Assembly: GCF_000411555.1 (NCBI RefSeq)
Contig: NZ_KE150487.1
Span: 62,001-126,000 of the forward strand
Origin: Atopobium sp. oral taxon 199 str. F0494
GTDB lineage: Bacteria; Actinomycetota; Coriobacteriia; Coriobacteriales; Atopobiaceae
Direction: 5' to 3'
Length of the DNA stretch: 64,000 nt
Positions 1-8,754 of the stretch are shown one piece after another (the first letter of the stretch is position 1; the number at the start of each line of letters is the position of its first letter). Both the position numbers and the translations under genes were made by a program. Under the pieces are notes generated by a model that did no database searches, had not been told where the DNA came from, and worked only from the letters and a program-made list of their open reading frames with translations.

Positions 1-1432
1 GTTCGTCACGTTGAGCGAGAAGCTTTTTTTCTTCATCGCGGAGCTGCGCTGCGCGTTCAAATTCCTGAACGGAAGCGGCTTTTGCCTTGTCTTTGCTCAC
101 GCGCTCAAGATCGGCGTCTACCTGAGCAATTTCAGGCGGCAGCGACATCTTGTGAATGCGGGCGCGGGCGCCAGCCTCATCCAAGACATCAATAGCTTTA
201 TCAGGCAGGAAACGATCTTGAATGTAGCGATGGGAAAGCATGACCGCCGCGTTGATAGCGGCTTCGGTATAGCGCACATGGTGATGCTTCTCATAACGAT
301 CCTGCAGACCGTAGATGATGCTGATGGTGTCGTCCGTACTCGGCTCACCGATGTTCACAGGTTGGAAACGGCGCTCGAAGGCCGCATCCTTCTCGATATG
401 CTTGCGATATTCTTCCGCTGTAGTTGCGCCTATGACCTGAATCTCTCCGCGCGAAAGAGGCGGCTTCAAAATTGAAGCAGCATCAATGGAGCCTTCCGCT
501 GAACCGGCACCGATAACGGTATGAATCTCATCTATAAAGAGAATGTCGTTTTGAGATTGCTCCAGCTCCGCGACGACCTTCTTCATGCGGTCCTCAAACT
601 CACCACGATATTTGGAGCCTGCTACGAGACTGGCAAGGTCAAGCGTCCATACCTGCTTACCGCGAAGAATATCTGGCACATTACCTGAGGCGATAAGCTG
701 CGCTAACCCTTCAACAATGGCCGTCTTGCCTACTCCCGGGTCGCCAAGGATAAGCGGATTGTTCTTTTGGCGGCGCGCCAACACCTGCATAACGCGCTCA
801 ATCTCGCGGTCGCGGCCGATTACGGGATCAAGCTTTTCGTCTGACGCAAGTTTGGTCAAGTTGCGGCCAAACTGTTCAAGCATAGAACCATCACCGGAAC
901 TGGAAGTAGCACGCTGGGGTCCTCCAACAGGCATGCCAAAAATGCTCGGATCCATGCGAACATCTTGTATGGCCGGACCTGACCCGTCAGGTGCGCCGGA
1001 CTCAATCAGATTTTCAACGGCGGTACGCACGGCATCACCGGAAACGCCCATCGTACGCAGGGCGTCCATAGCGCGGCCGTTGCCCTCGGATACGATGCCT
1101 AAAAGGAGGTGCTCGGTGCCGATATAGGTTTGCCCATGCGTCATGGTCTCACGATACGCGTCTTCAAGTACGCGTTTAGTGCGCGGAGTAAAGGGAATGT
1201 GTCCTCCGGGAACAGGATCGCCCGAACCTGTGGTCAGCTCTTTTACCGTTGCAAGGGTCTCCTCGTACGTCACGTCAAGCTTGGCGAGCGCTTGAGCCGC
1301 AATACCCTCACCCTCTTTTATCAGAGCAAGAAGCAGGTGCTCCGTACCAACATACAGCTGGTCAAGATTGCGCGCCTCATCTTGCGCAAGACTCATGACC
1401 TTACGGGCTTTGTCTGTGAATTTATCAAACAT
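1..1432 (-). CDS. clpC: ATP-dependent Clp protease ATP-binding subunit ClpC, N-terminal part (cut by window edge)
   Basis: This is the first 477 codons of a Hsp100 AAA+ unfoldase, which feeds misfolded or tagged proteins to ClpP in the cytoplasm. A double Clp-N domain fills about residues 1-145, with the repeated signatures [12 protein letters not shown] and [13 protein letters not shown] linker follows. The first AAA module has Walker A GDPGVGKT near residue 230 and Walker B ILFIDEIH near residue 300. The visible end carries the UVR/M-domain sequence [13 protein letters not shown], which separates ClpC from ClpA and ClpB. The second AAA domain lies outside the window. The ATG is preceded by AGAGAGG at a normal distance. 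A CtsR-like box lies about 80 bases upstream. Confidence 0.95.
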   Translation of the reverse strand, partial: MFDKFTDKARKVMSLAQDEARNLDQLYVGTEHLLLALIKEGEGIAAQALAKLDVTYEETLATVKELTTGSGDPVPGGHIPFTPRTKRVLEDAYRETMTHGQTYIGTEHLLLGIVSEGNGRAMDALRTMGVSGDAVRTAVENLIESGAPDGSGPAIQDVRMDPSIFGMPVGGPQRATSSSGDGSMLEQFGRNLTKLASDEKLDPVIGRDREIERVMQVLARRQKNNPLILGDPGVGKTAIVEGLAQLIASGNVPDILRGKQVWTLDLASLVAGSKYRGEFEDRMKKVVAELEQSQNDILFIDEIHTVIGAGSAEGSIDAASILKPPLSRGEIQVIGATTAEEYRKHIEKDAAFERRFQPVNIGEPSTDDTISIIYGLQDRYEKHHHVRYTEAAINAAVMLSHRYIQDRFLPDKAIDVLDEAGARARIHKMSLPPEIAQVDADLERVSKDKAKAASVQEFERAAQLRDEEKKLLAQRDE

Positions 1433-1510
1433 TGCAGATAAACCTCTCTGTCGCTTTTCGGAGGTTTATGTACCCAGTATCGTCGGATGCAAACATAGCG
1501 CCGGTTGTCG

Positions 1511-1527
1511 GGTCAGGTTAGGTCAGT
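1511..1527. promoter_or_regulatory. Candidate CtsR-type heptad repeat upstream of clpC
   Basis: Two heptads, GGTCAGG and GGTCAGT, are separated by exactly three bases (TTA). The CtsR operator known from Firmicutes is two GGTCAAA heptads with a three-base spacer, so each heptad here matches at five of seven positions. The site lies about 80 bases upstream of the clpC start, where a heat-shock operator would be expected. No ctsR gene is in the window, so the regulator is inferred. Confidence 0.35.
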
Positions 1528-1575
1528 TCCACTTCCTGGTATCCCATACGCTTCAGCTTCTGTTGTAGTTTCTGT

Positions 1576-1622
1576 TTCAGTTCTGCGCACATTGAGCTTC
1601 TACTTCAGTCCTGCGCACATTG
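1576..1622. repeat. Short direct repeat upstream of clpC
   Basis: A 19-base sequence TTCAGTtCTGCGCACATTG (1576-1594) recurs at 1604-1622 with one mismatch, a period of 28 bases. Each copy contains the palindrome TGCGCA. It lies in the 192-base gap between the ketopantoate-reductase-like gene and clpC. It could be an operator pair or a slippage duplication; no known binding motif is recognised. Confidence 0.5.
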
Positions 1623-1624
1623 GC

Positions 1625-2617
1625 TCACACCGCCCGCGTATCATTTTCCGCTGCATCGTATTCTTGGTGCAGCTGCTCCCAGGTAGGCATCATGTTTCGC
1701 AGCTGATCAAAGGTTGTCATGGCAAAGGACGGGTTCTGCTCCCGTAGCCTATTAAATTCCTGATCCAAAAACTGCATTTCTGTGACAGCATTCCTGCAAT
1801 GGTCGCTGGCGGCAAGATCTCCAAACTTCGTTTTAGCGGCAATCCACATGACCGCCGTTAGCAGCAATCCACGTATTCCGGAAAAATTCCGATCCTCATG
1901 TTTAGGACGAATTGTAGTTCCGATAGACTTCAAAAAATCATACGCTTCCGCTCCGGCGCGGATGTATGCTTTCGTATCGCGGTAGGTACAGGTTCGCAGA
2001 TTGCAATGATGCAGATAACAAAGGTATGCAATTGGAAGAACGAATGCCACATGGCAGCGATACCAGCTTTGCATATCGTTCATAAACGTTACCTTCATGT
2101 CGGAGGTGGCAAATATCTGCTGAAAGAACTCTTTTTCTTTGCCACTTACATCACTGCTTACATGACCAATGGTTAGTTCCGGAGTACCGAAGGTAATTAC
2201 CTCCGTATAGTCTTCATGGCGCACGCCCGCACTGGTCTGAAAACCAAATATAATTTGATTCGCATTCCAGCCGTAATCAATCAGCCGCTGCTGCATTTTT
2301 TCACTCTGCAGATTGTTTCCTACAAGCACAACATACTTTGCCTGAACACGAGCTAGTGTATCCACTATTTCGGTCTGCTGCTGATTTTGCATGATGGAAA
2401 AAACAACATCATAGGTATTTCCATCGTACTCACCCAGCACCTCGGGATAATCTATCCACTCTTTGTTACCAGAATATGCATGAATTCGAAGTCCCTGTTG
2501 CTCCAGAACCTCTTTCCACCGACCTCTTGCGATAACCGTAACCTCATTTCCAGCGCGGCAAAGCTCATGCGCTGTTAATGAACCGATTACACCAACGCCA
2601 TAGAGTAAGACCTTCAT
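1625..2617 (-). CDS. Ketopantoate reductase family (ApbA/PanE-like) oxidoreductase
   Basis: This 330-residue protein opens with a Rossmann dinucleotide motif, MKVLLYGVGVIGS, followed by the helix and second strand usual in 2-dehydropantoate 2-reductases. Such enzymes use NADPH to reduce ketopantoate to pantoate for coenzyme A synthesis. Many paralogues of this length act on other 2-keto acids, so the substrate is not certain. The start was placed at the internal ATG because AGAGGAGG lies just upstream; the longer reading frame begins inside that site. It lies between lysS and clpC in the same direction, 42 bases from lysS, with no functional link apparent. No other pantothenate genes are near. 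Confidence 0.7.
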   Translation of the reverse strand: MKVLLYGVGVIGSLTAHELCRAGNEVTVIARGRWKEVLEQQGLRIHAYSGNKEWIDYPEVLGEYDGNTYDVVFSIMQNQQQTEIVDTLARVQAKYVVLVGNNLQSEKMQQRLIDYGWNANQIIFGFQTSAGVRHEDYTEVITFGTPELTIGHVSSDVSGKEKEFFQQIFATSDMKVTFMNDMQSWYRCHVAFVLPIAYLCYLHHCNLRTCTYRDTKAYIRAGAEAYDFLKSIGTTIRPKHEDRNFSGIRGLLLTAVMWIAAKTKFGDLAASDHCRNAVTEMQFLDQEFNRLREQNPSFAMTTFDQLRNMMPTWEQLHQEYDAAENDTRAV

Positions 2618-2659
2618 AGCCTGCCTCCTCTGGTACAAGTTTGATGCGCCTCTGTCGGA

Positions 2660-4735
2660 TTAGTACAGTTTGGCGCCTGCCGGAATGCGGTTATCCACCA
2701 TCAGAAGATGCAGTTCTTCCTCGCCGTTTCGCTCGTTCACGGCAGAAAGCAGCATGCCACAAGAATCAATACCCATCATGGCTCTGGGCGGGAGGTTTGT
2801 GATAGCAATCAAAGTCTTTCCAACCAATTCGTCCGGCTCGTAATAAACGTGAATTCCGCTTAAAATCACGCGGTCCGTATCCGTTCCATCATCCAAGACG
2901 AACTTGAGGAGCTTCTTACTCTTTGGTACAGCCGAGCATTCCTTGACCTTGACGGCGCGGAAATCACTTTTGCTGAACGTATCAAAATCCACAAAATCAG
3001 TGAACAACGGTTCAATTTTCACTCCGGAGAAGTCAATCTTCTCGTTTGGCGCGAAGAAGCCGCTTGCCTCAGAAGCAGTCTCTGCCGCGACCTCAGACGT
3101 GGCCTCAGACGCGGTTTCAGATGCGCCCTCTTCTTTGGCTCCTGCATCCTCATGCACTTCTGTATTGTTCGGCCTTGAGGGTCTCATTTGCGGGAAGAGC
3201 AGAACGTCGCGAATCGAAGGCTGATCACAGAAGAGCATAATCATGCGATCGATTCCGTAACCGACACCGCCTGCGGGGGGCATACCGTACTCAAGAGCGC
3301 GGATGAAGTCGTAATCGTACTCCATGGCCTCATCATCACCCTGACGCTTGGCCTCCATTTGAGCGGCAAAACGCTCTTCCTGATCCACGGGGTCATTAAG
3401 CTCAGAATAGGCGTTTGCATATTCAGCGCCCTTAATAACCAGCTCAAAACGGTCAGTCAGACGAGGGTCATCTTCCTTGCGCTTGGTCAAAGGAGAGACC
3501 TCCGCCGGATAATCACAGACAAACGTTGGGTTTACGATACTCTTCTCGCCAAGCTCGTCATAGATTTCAAAGAGGAGCTTGCCTGCCCCCCACTCAGCAT
3601 TCCACTCAATGTCATGGTTGTCGAGCACAGCGCGCAACTTCTCAACGGGGGTGTCAATGGAGAGATCCTCACCCGTAACCTCAGACGCTATCTCTGAAAG
3701 AGGCGCCACACGCCACTCACCCGACAGGTCAATCTCGGTACCCTGGAAGGTAATAACCTCGTGACCAGCTTCGCAGCCGCAGGCACGGCGAGCGATATCC
3801 TGGAAAAGCTCTTGAGAAAGTTTGCGCATACCGGCCAAATCAGAGTAGGCAGCATACGCTTCCATGGAGGTAAACTCGGGGTTGTGCGTAAGATCCATAC
3901 CCTCGTTTCTGAATTGACGACCAATCTCAAAGACGCGCTCAAGGCCGCCAACAATCAGACGCTTGAGCGGTAGCTCGGTAGCAATGCGCAGATAGTTTTC
4001 GGTGTTTAAGGCGTTGTAGTGCGTGATAAACGGCTTGGCATTAGCGCCACCGAGAATCTCCTGCAAAACGGGAGTCTCTACCTCCATATAACCATCGTCT
4101 TCCATATGCTGGCGGATGATGGAAATGATTTGAGAGCGCTTACGAAATACCTCACGTACCTCAGGATTCATAATAAGATCAACGTAGCGCTGGCGATAAC
4201 GGACTTCGCGATCAGTAAGACCGTGGAATTTCTCTGGCAGCGGGTGCAGCGACTTAGACAACAACCTCAGGTGAACAGGCGCGATGGAAAGCTGGCCGCG
4301 GCGAGTGCGCATCACCGTACCGGTGGCACCGATAATATCGCCCAAATCAAGCATGCCGAGAAGATCCCAACTTGCTTCATCGAGATTATTGATACGGCAG
4401 AACAGCTGCAGCTGACCGGTATGGTCTTCGATAACGACAAAGGCAATCTTGCCCTGATTGCGAATAGCGCGGACGCGGCCCGCAACAGCGTATTCGTCTT
4501 CAGTGCTCTCGCCGTTCTCAAGCGCGGCGTAGCGTTCTTCCAGTTTGGAAACGTGCGCGGTAACCTCAGACTGTATAGGATACGGATTGATCCCGGCGTC
4601 AAGTAAGGCTTGGCGGCGAGCCCTGCGCTGGGCGCGCTCGTCATTGACTGACACTTCAGCGCTGTTTTTCTCGGCGGCATTGTTCTGCTCGGCAACACCA
4701 TTCTTTTCGACAGCGTTTTGCGCGTTTTCCGACAT
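2660..4735 (-). CDS. lysS: Class II lysyl-tRNA synthetase with fused C-terminal tRNA-binding (Trbp111/EMAPII-like) domain
   Basis: The enzyme charges tRNA-Lys with lysine. The first 520 or so residues of 691 are a standard class II LysRS: an OB-fold anticodon-binding domain, then the catalytic core with motif 2 around FRNEGMDLTHNPEFT and motif 3 GGVGYGIDRMIML. After an Ala/Glu/Ser-rich linker comes a second OB-fold domain, about residues 564-691, with SDFRAVKV, ILSGIHVYY and GKTLIAITNLPPRAMMG. That is the tRNA-binding domain usually found at the end of MetRS or as free Trbp111. Ordinary bacterial LysRS ends near 500 residues. The start is the ATG after AGGAGG; the upstream in-frame ATG has no ribosome site. 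A terminator-like hairpin lies directly upstream. Confidence 0.93.
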   Translation of the reverse strand: MSENAQNAVEKNGVAEQNNAAEKNSAEVSVNDERAQRRARRQALLDAGINPYPIQSEVTAHVSKLEERYAALENGESTEDEYAVAGRVRAIRNQGKIAFVVIEDHTGQLQLFCRINNLDEASWDLLGMLDLGDIIGATGTVMRTRRGQLSIAPVHLRLLSKSLHPLPEKFHGLTDREVRYRQRYVDLIMNPEVREVFRKRSQIISIIRQHMEDDGYMEVETPVLQEILGGANAKPFITHYNALNTENYLRIATELPLKRLIVGGLERVFEIGRQFRNEGMDLTHNPEFTSMEAYAAYSDLAGMRKLSQELFQDIARRACGCEAGHEVITFQGTEIDLSGEWRVAPLSEIASEVTGEDLSIDTPVEKLRAVLDNHDIEWNAEWGAGKLLFEIYDELGEKSIVNPTFVCDYPAEVSPLTKRKEDDPRLTDRFELVIKGAEYANAYSELNDPVDQEERFAAQMEAKRQGDDEAMEYDYDFIRALEYGMPPAGGVGYGIDRMIMLFCDQPSIRDVLLFPQMRPSRPNNTEVHEDAGAKEEGASETASEATSEVAAETASEASGFFAPNEKIDFSGVKIEPLFTDFVDFDTFSKSDFRAVKVKECSAVPKSKKLLKFVLDDGTDTDRVILSGIHVYYEPDELVGKTLIAITNLPPRAMMGIDSCGMLLSAVNERNGEEELHLLMVDNRIPAGAKLY

Positions 4736-4753
4736 GCATCCTCCTGGGATTTC

Positions 4754-4787
4754 AATAAATAAGCCCCGCGCCGGACAGACACGGGGC
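4754..4787 (-). terminator. Terminator-like hairpin in the lysS leader
   Basis: On the minus strand an eight-pair stem (GCCCCGTG paired with CGCGGGGC, one G-U pair) is followed by TTATTTATT. It begins 25 bases after the greA stop and its T-tract ends only about 20 bases before the lysS ATG. That space holds the ribosome site, so there is no room for a lysS promoter downstream of it. It is either a greA terminator with read-through or an attenuator of lysS. Confidence 0.65.
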
Positions 4788-4811
4788 AAACTCTTGTATG
4801 TTCCGGCCGGT

Positions 4812-5291
4812 CTAGCGGGTAATTGCGGTAATGGTGTATTTCTTCACCTTGCCGTTTGGCGTGGTGAATTCTACCTTGTCGCCCTTTTTATGGCCGATAA
4901 GCGCCTCTCCTGCGGGTGATTCGTTTGAAATCTTATGTTCAAGCGAATTGGTCTCGGTGGTGCCCACGATAATGTACTTTGCCGTCTTTCCCTTTGCGTC
5001 TTCAAGCTCAACGGTAGTGCCAATGGCTACCGTGATTCTGCGCTTGCTGCCGCCTTCAACGACTTTCGCGACAGAGAGAATCTGACGGATCTCATTGATG
5101 CGGGATTCGTTGTGCGACTGCTCTTCCTTGGCGGCGTCGTACTCGGAGTTTTCGGAAAGGTCACCAAAGCCGCGGGCTTCCTTGATGCGTTCTACAATCT
5201 CGTCATGCTTTTCGCCCTCGCGATACGCGAGCTCTTCAACAAGCTTTTGACGACCTTCGGGGGTAAGTACAATCTCTTTGCTGGTATCCAT
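4812..5291 (-). CDS. greA: Transcription elongation factor GreA
   Basis: GreA enters the RNA polymerase secondary channel and stimulates cleavage of backtracked transcripts. The 159-residue length is typical. The N-terminal coiled coil (about residues 1-78) carries the acidic tip signature GFGDLSENSEYDAAKEEQ, whose Asp and Glu are the catalytic residues. The C-terminal FKBP-like domain includes SPAGEALIGHKKGD, diagnostic of GreA/GreB. The ATG follows an AGAAAGAA ribosome site. It lies between tatA and lysS on the same strand. Confidence 0.97.
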   Translation of the reverse strand: MDTSKEIVLTPEGRQKLVEELAYREGEKHDEIVERIKEARGFGDLSENSEYDAAKEEQSHNESRINEIRQILSVAKVVEGGSKRRITVAIGTTVELEDAKGKTAKYIIVGTTETNSLEHKISNESPAGEALIGHKKGDKVEFTTPNGKVKKYTITAITR

Positions 5292-5347
5292 CGGATTCTT
5301 TCTGTTAATAGGACTGGTGCAGGGTTGACTGGATGTGGTCTGGCGTT

Positions 5348-5360
5348 GCGCGAGAAGCGC
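5348..5360. repeat. Small hairpin with CGAGAAG motif between greA and tatA
   Basis: GCGC, a five-base loop GAGAA and GCGC form a compact hairpin whose loop region contains a copy of the dispersed CGAGAAG motif. It lies just downstream of the tatA stop on the minus strand, but no T-tract follows, so it is at most a weak terminator. Confidence 0.35.
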
Positions 5361-5362
5361 GT

Positions 5363-5596
5363 TTACTCGGCCTTCTTCTCGTCCTCGACGATTTCCACAT
5401 CAACGTCATCGTCCTCCTTCTTGGAAGACTTCTTGGCGTCTTTGTCGTCGTCAATATCTTCTTCCATACCCTCGCGAACAGACTTGACTGTCTGACCTAA
5501 CGACTTGCCGAGCTTCGGAAGGTTCTTCGGCCCAAAAATCACAAGAACGACCACGAGAATAATGAGGATCTCAGGAATGCCAAGACCAAGAATCAT
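5363..5596 (-). CDS. tatA: Sec-independent protein translocase subunit TatA/E
   Basis: This is the small pore-forming subunit of the twin-arginine translocation system, which exports folded proteins. The 77 residues show one N-terminal membrane helix (about residues 4-20), the hallmark hinge FGPKNLPKLG, an amphipathic helix and a highly charged Asp/Glu/Lys tail. The start follows GGAGG. tatC is not in the window. A likely Tat client is the twin-arginine lipoprotein at 50557-51570. Confidence 0.92.
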   Translation of the reverse strand: MILGLGIPEILIILVVVLVIFGPKNLPKLGKSLGQTVKSVREGMEEDIDDDKDAKKSSKKEDDDVDVEIVEDEKKAE

Positions 5597-5704
5597 AGGA
5601 ACTACCTCCGTGACAATTTAAGTGTATATCGCTCATTCACGCGTACGCGCGATGTCGCATCCGCTAGTATAACCGAGAAAGCAACGGAATAACAAGGAAT
5701 TAGT

Positions 5705-6565
5705 ATGCTCACATCTGATCTACAAGCGCTTCTACTTTGGTCGCTCATCATTTGTCTTGCGATTATCGGTATTTACCTGCTGTTTTTATGGGTTCTTCGA
5801 CTTCGCGGCATTTATGTCACGCGTACGAAATTTGGCGTCACAATGGTGTTTGACTCCGTCGACGCCGACAACACTCCCGTGCGCCTTCTGAATGTCAACG
5901 GAACGTACCAGTCGGTAAGCTACACACCCAAACAGCTCCGCGCCGAGCTGGCAGTTGAGTATCATCGCCTTATGGCACGCTTGATTGAGGAGGTCACCGC
6001 CACGCCGCGAGAAGAGCCGCGCGACCGTGTGCTCGTCTTGGGAGGCGGTGGATTTTCGCTCCCGAAATATCTCATCGCTCACTGCCCTCAGCTGGATATC
6101 ACTGCCGTAGAGATTGATCCCAAGATTGTCGCAATTGCACATGAGCGTTTCTTTCTTGATGAAGCGCTCGCTCAAAGCAACGCTGATCACGGTGGCAGAG
6201 TGCATATCATCACGGACGACGCCTGGAAGGTTCTTCAAAACGAGAAAGCTGACTCGCTCGCTGTTATCGTAAACGAGGTGTTTGCAGGTAAAAAACCTCT
6301 TGGCCCCATGGAGACCGCTCAAGGAGCGGCGCTGGTACATGAGCGGCTGCGCAAGGGTGGCCTTTACCTGGCAGACATCCGCTGCCCTTTGGAAGGCCCC
6401 ACGTCAGCGCCGCTTGCTGAAGTCGCTAAGGAATTTGGAAGCGTTTTTGCCCATGTAGTCTACATTCCGGAATGGCCCAGCACGCCAAAGACCGCGGGAA
6501 ACAACGTATTTCTCGCTACAGACGCGGATATCGCGTATCCAAAAGGTACTATTGTTGTGAAATAA
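5705..6565 (+). CDS. Membrane-anchored spermidine synthase-like (SAM-binding) protein
   Basis: The 286-residue protein has one N-terminal membrane helix (about residues 8-31). A Rossmann methyltransferase-like fold follows, with the nucleotide loop [13 protein letters not shown] (residues 111-123) and the acidic strand-2 motif AVEIDPKIV (134-142). These are features of the spermine/spermidine synthase family. The polyamine-synthase aspartates are not clearly present, so it may be a methyltransferase or a fused membrane-type relative. It is divergent from tatA and lies 20 bases upstream of the malolactic enzyme gene, probably in one transcript. No polyamine genes are nearby, so the substrate is unknown. 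Confidence 0.6.
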   Translation: MLTSDLQALLLWSLIICLAIIGIYLLFLWVLRLRGIYVTRTKFGVTMVFDSVDADNTPVRLLNVNGTYQSVSYTPKQLRAELAVEYHRLMARLIEEVTATPREEPRDRVLVLGGGGFSLPKYLIAHCPQLDITAVEIDPKIVAIAHERFFLDEALAQSNADHGGRVHIITDDAWKVLQNEKADSLAVIVNEVFAGKKPLGPMETAQGAALVHERLRKGGLYLADIRCPLEGPTSAPLAEVAKEFGSVFAHVVYIPEWPSTPKTAGNNVFLATDADIAYPKGTIVVK

Positions 6566-6585
6566 AACCGACGTCGGGAGGCATC

Positions 6586-8238
6586 ATGAAGCGCGGCCTT
6601 GACCTTTTGAACGACCCTTTTCTGAACAAGGGAACAGCTTTTACAGCTGAAGAGCGCGCAAAGTACAACCTTGTGGGACTTTTGCCTCCACATATTCAAA
6701 CCATTGAGGAGCAGGTCAGACAAGCCTATGAGAACTATTCGACAAAGGCTGATAGTGAGGCTAAACGCCACTATCTGATGCGTTTGTTCTCAAAGAACCG
6801 GACTCTGTTCTATAACCTCTTCTCCAAGCATCTTGAGGAATTCATGCCCGTGGTGTATGACCCCACCATCGCGCCCGATATCGAGAAGTACTCTGAGCGC
6901 TACGTCGATTCGCAATATGCCTGCTTCCTGTCTGCTGACCATCCCGAAAGCATCGAGGCGTCGCTGGTCAATGCCGCCGCCGGCCGCGATATCGACCTCA
7001 TTGTGGTTACCGACGCCGAAGCAATTCTCGGCATCGGCGACTGGGGCACAAACGGCGTTGAAATCTCCGTTGGCAAGCTCATGGTATATACCGCGGCCGC
7101 CGGTCTTGACCCTAGCCGCGTCCTTCCAGTTGTTATCGACGCGGGCACTCATCGCCAAGAACTTTTGGACAGCGATCTTTATCTTGGCGAGCGTCACGGA
7201 CGCTTTGATGACGAGAAGTACTACGAGTTTGTTGACCGCTTTGTCACCTGCGCTGAACAGCTGTTCCCCAACCTCTATCTGCACTTTGAGGATTTCGGGC
7301 GCAGTCATGCGACCGTATTGCTCGACAAATACAAAAATACCTATCCCGTGTTTAATGATGACGTTCAAGGCACCGGCATTGTTACCCTTGCTGGTATTTT
7401 AGGCGGTCTGAATATCACCGGCGAAAAGCTCGCCGACCAGATCTATCTCTGTTTTGGCGCCGGCACCGCAGGCTGCGGCATCGCTAATCGTATTCTGCAA
7501 GAGTTTGTGGACCAGGGTATGGACCGAGAAGAAGCACGCACGCATTTTTACCTGGTAGACCGCCAGGGGTTGCTTTTTGACGATATGAATTCCTTGACGC
7601 CTGAACAGCGTCCCTTCGCCCGCAAACGCTCCGAGTTTGAAGACGACGCTGACCTTACAACGCTTCTGGACGTAGTACGCGCCGTTCATCCCACCATTAT
7701 GGTAGGAACGTCTACCGTCCACGGGGCTTTTACCGAAGACGTTGTCAGAGAAATGGCCGCTCACTGCAAGCGTCCTATGATTTTCCCGCTCTCTAACCCC
7801 ACAAAGTTAGCCGAAGCCACAGCCTTTAATGTGCTTACGTGGACCGAAGGACGCGCGCTGGTAGCCACCGGAGTTCCATCCGATGATGTCACGGTCAACG
7901 GCGTCACCTACCAGATTGGTCAGGCAAATAACGCCCTTATCTACCCCGGTCTTGGTCTTGGCGTTCTCGCCTCAAAAGCACGTCTTCTAACCGATCAGAT
8001 GATTTCTTTGGCAGCTCACTCCCTGGGCGGCATTGTCGACACTACACAACCTGGAGCCGCAGTTTTGCCTCCCGTTTCCCGCATCACCGAGTTCTCGGAA
8101 CGTATCGCCACAGGCGTTGCTAAAGAGGCTGTCAAGCAGGGGTTGAACCGCAAGCCAATCACGGATGCCTCAGCTGCCGTCCATAACCTCAAATGGGTTC
8201 CGGTCTATCAGGAACTTGAGGTGCACTTGTTGAGCTGA
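6586..8238 (+). CDS. mleA: Malolactic enzyme (malic-enzyme superfamily)
   Basis: The 550-residue protein is a malic-enzyme fold. Landmarks are the catalytic Tyr in VVYDP (residues 89-93), GIGDWG (149-154), the catalytic Lys of [10 protein letters not shown], the metal-binding HFEDFGR and NDDVQGTG, and the NAD loop [10 protein letters not shown]. The opening [14 protein letters not shown] and the late YQIGQANN resemble malolactic enzymes of lactic acid bacteria; true malic enzymes usually read IGQGNN. Malolactic enzymes decarboxylate L-malate directly to L-lactate using bound NAD and Mn. The ATG follows GGGAGG. No mleR or malate permease is adjacent. NAD-malic enzyme remains possible. Confidence 0.78.
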   Translation: MKRGLDLLNDPFLNKGTAFTAEERAKYNLVGLLPPHIQTIEEQVRQAYENYSTKADSEAKRHYLMRLFSKNRTLFYNLFSKHLEEFMPVVYDPTIAPDIEKYSERYVDSQYACFLSADHPESIEASLVNAAAGRDIDLIVVTDAEAILGIGDWGTNGVEISVGKLMVYTAAAGLDPSRVLPVVIDAGTHRQELLDSDLYLGERHGRFDDEKYYEFVDRFVTCAEQLFPNLYLHFEDFGRSHATVLLDKYKNTYPVFNDDVQGTGIVTLAGILGGLNITGEKLADQIYLCFGAGTAGCGIANRILQEFVDQGMDREEARTHFYLVDRQGLLFDDMNSLTPEQRPFARKRSEFEDDADLTTLLDVVRAVHPTIMVGTSTVHGAFTEDVVREMAAHCKRPMIFPLSNPTKLAEATAFNVLTWTEGRALVATGVPSDDVTVNGVTYQIGQANNALIYPGLGLGVLASKARLLTDQMISLAAHSLGGIVDTTQPGAAVLPPVSRITEFSERIATGVAKEAVKQGLNRKPITDASAAVHNLKWVPVYQELEVHLLS

Positions 8239-8521
8239 CCGTCTATCTGCCTGTATTTACGCAGCGTACCCATTACCTCAAATCCGCGCGACGTACTCCG
8301 AGCGCAAGCGTGTAAAGATTGATCGCCCTCCTATGGTCAGCATGAACAATGAGCTGCAGGAAAACTTCCGTGGCACAATCACAATGGCTCAGCGAAGCCC
8401 TTGACCTTTGCAGAGTATATCGCTACGCTACTGCCAGAAATGGCTTATGGACGCGTTGTCTTTATGCATCGATTATCAGGTAGTTTTAGGCAGTTTGATC
8501 TCCCGTATAAGGAGGTGCTTT
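8239..8521. other. Gene-free stretch upstream of the mgtA leader ORF
   Basis: Between the malolactic enzyme stop and the leader ORF there are 283 bases without a convincing gene. I looked for the M-box (magnesium riboswitch) core GGTGAGGCTCCT and did not find it. No strong terminator hairpin with a T-tract is visible. It probably holds the promoter and untranslated leader of mgtA. Confidence 0.4.
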
Positions 8522-8656
8522 ATGTCCGATCACAGTCGAAGTCCCCGTTCAAGCGCGGAGCCCCGTCTTTACGCGTTGTGGCTTTCCTTCGGCATAAAGC
8601 GCTGCGAAACTTGCCGCGTTCTTCTCGCCCGCCAGTCCTTCGTTTCTTACCGATAA
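8522..8656 (+). CDS. Putative 44-codon leader peptide upstream of mgtA
   Basis: A short ORF begins at an ATG preceded by a near-perfect Shine-Dalgarno AAGGAGG with a seven-base spacer, a better site than most genes in the window have. The peptide is rich in Arg and Ser and includes SPRSSAEPRLY and two Cys (CETC). It ends 98 bases before mgtA. Leader peptides that couple translation to mgtA expression are known in enterobacteria (mgtL); this one has no sequence match to those that I recognise. It could also be a small protein in its own right. Confidence 0.5.
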   Translation: MSDHSRSPRSSAEPRLYALWLSFGIKRCETCRVLLARQSFVSYR

Positions 8657-8734
8657 GAACGACACAACTTATGTGAAGCATATGTTCCGCGCCAGGTTCT
8701 CACCCACCGGCCGACGCCGACACGCTCGGCATGA

Positions 8735-8747
8735 CTCCGAAACGGAG
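8735..8747 (+). promoter_or_regulatory. Stem that sequesters the mgtA ribosome-binding site
   Basis: CTCCG, the triloop AAA and CGGAG form a five-pair GC-rich stem whose 3' arm is part of the Shine-Dalgarno CGGAGGT of mgtA. If it forms in the mRNA it would hide the ribosome site. Combined with the upstream leader ORF it suggests translational control, by inference only. Confidence 0.4.
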
Positions 8748-8754
8748 GTGCGCA

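Noticed and set aside
3188-4606. Long plus-strand frames of 169 and 195 codons
   Set aside because: Both are antisense to lysS, whose protein is well supported.
8239-8754. M-box magnesium riboswitch before mgtA
   Set aside because: The conserved GGTGAGGCTCCT core and the following loops are not present on the plus strand.
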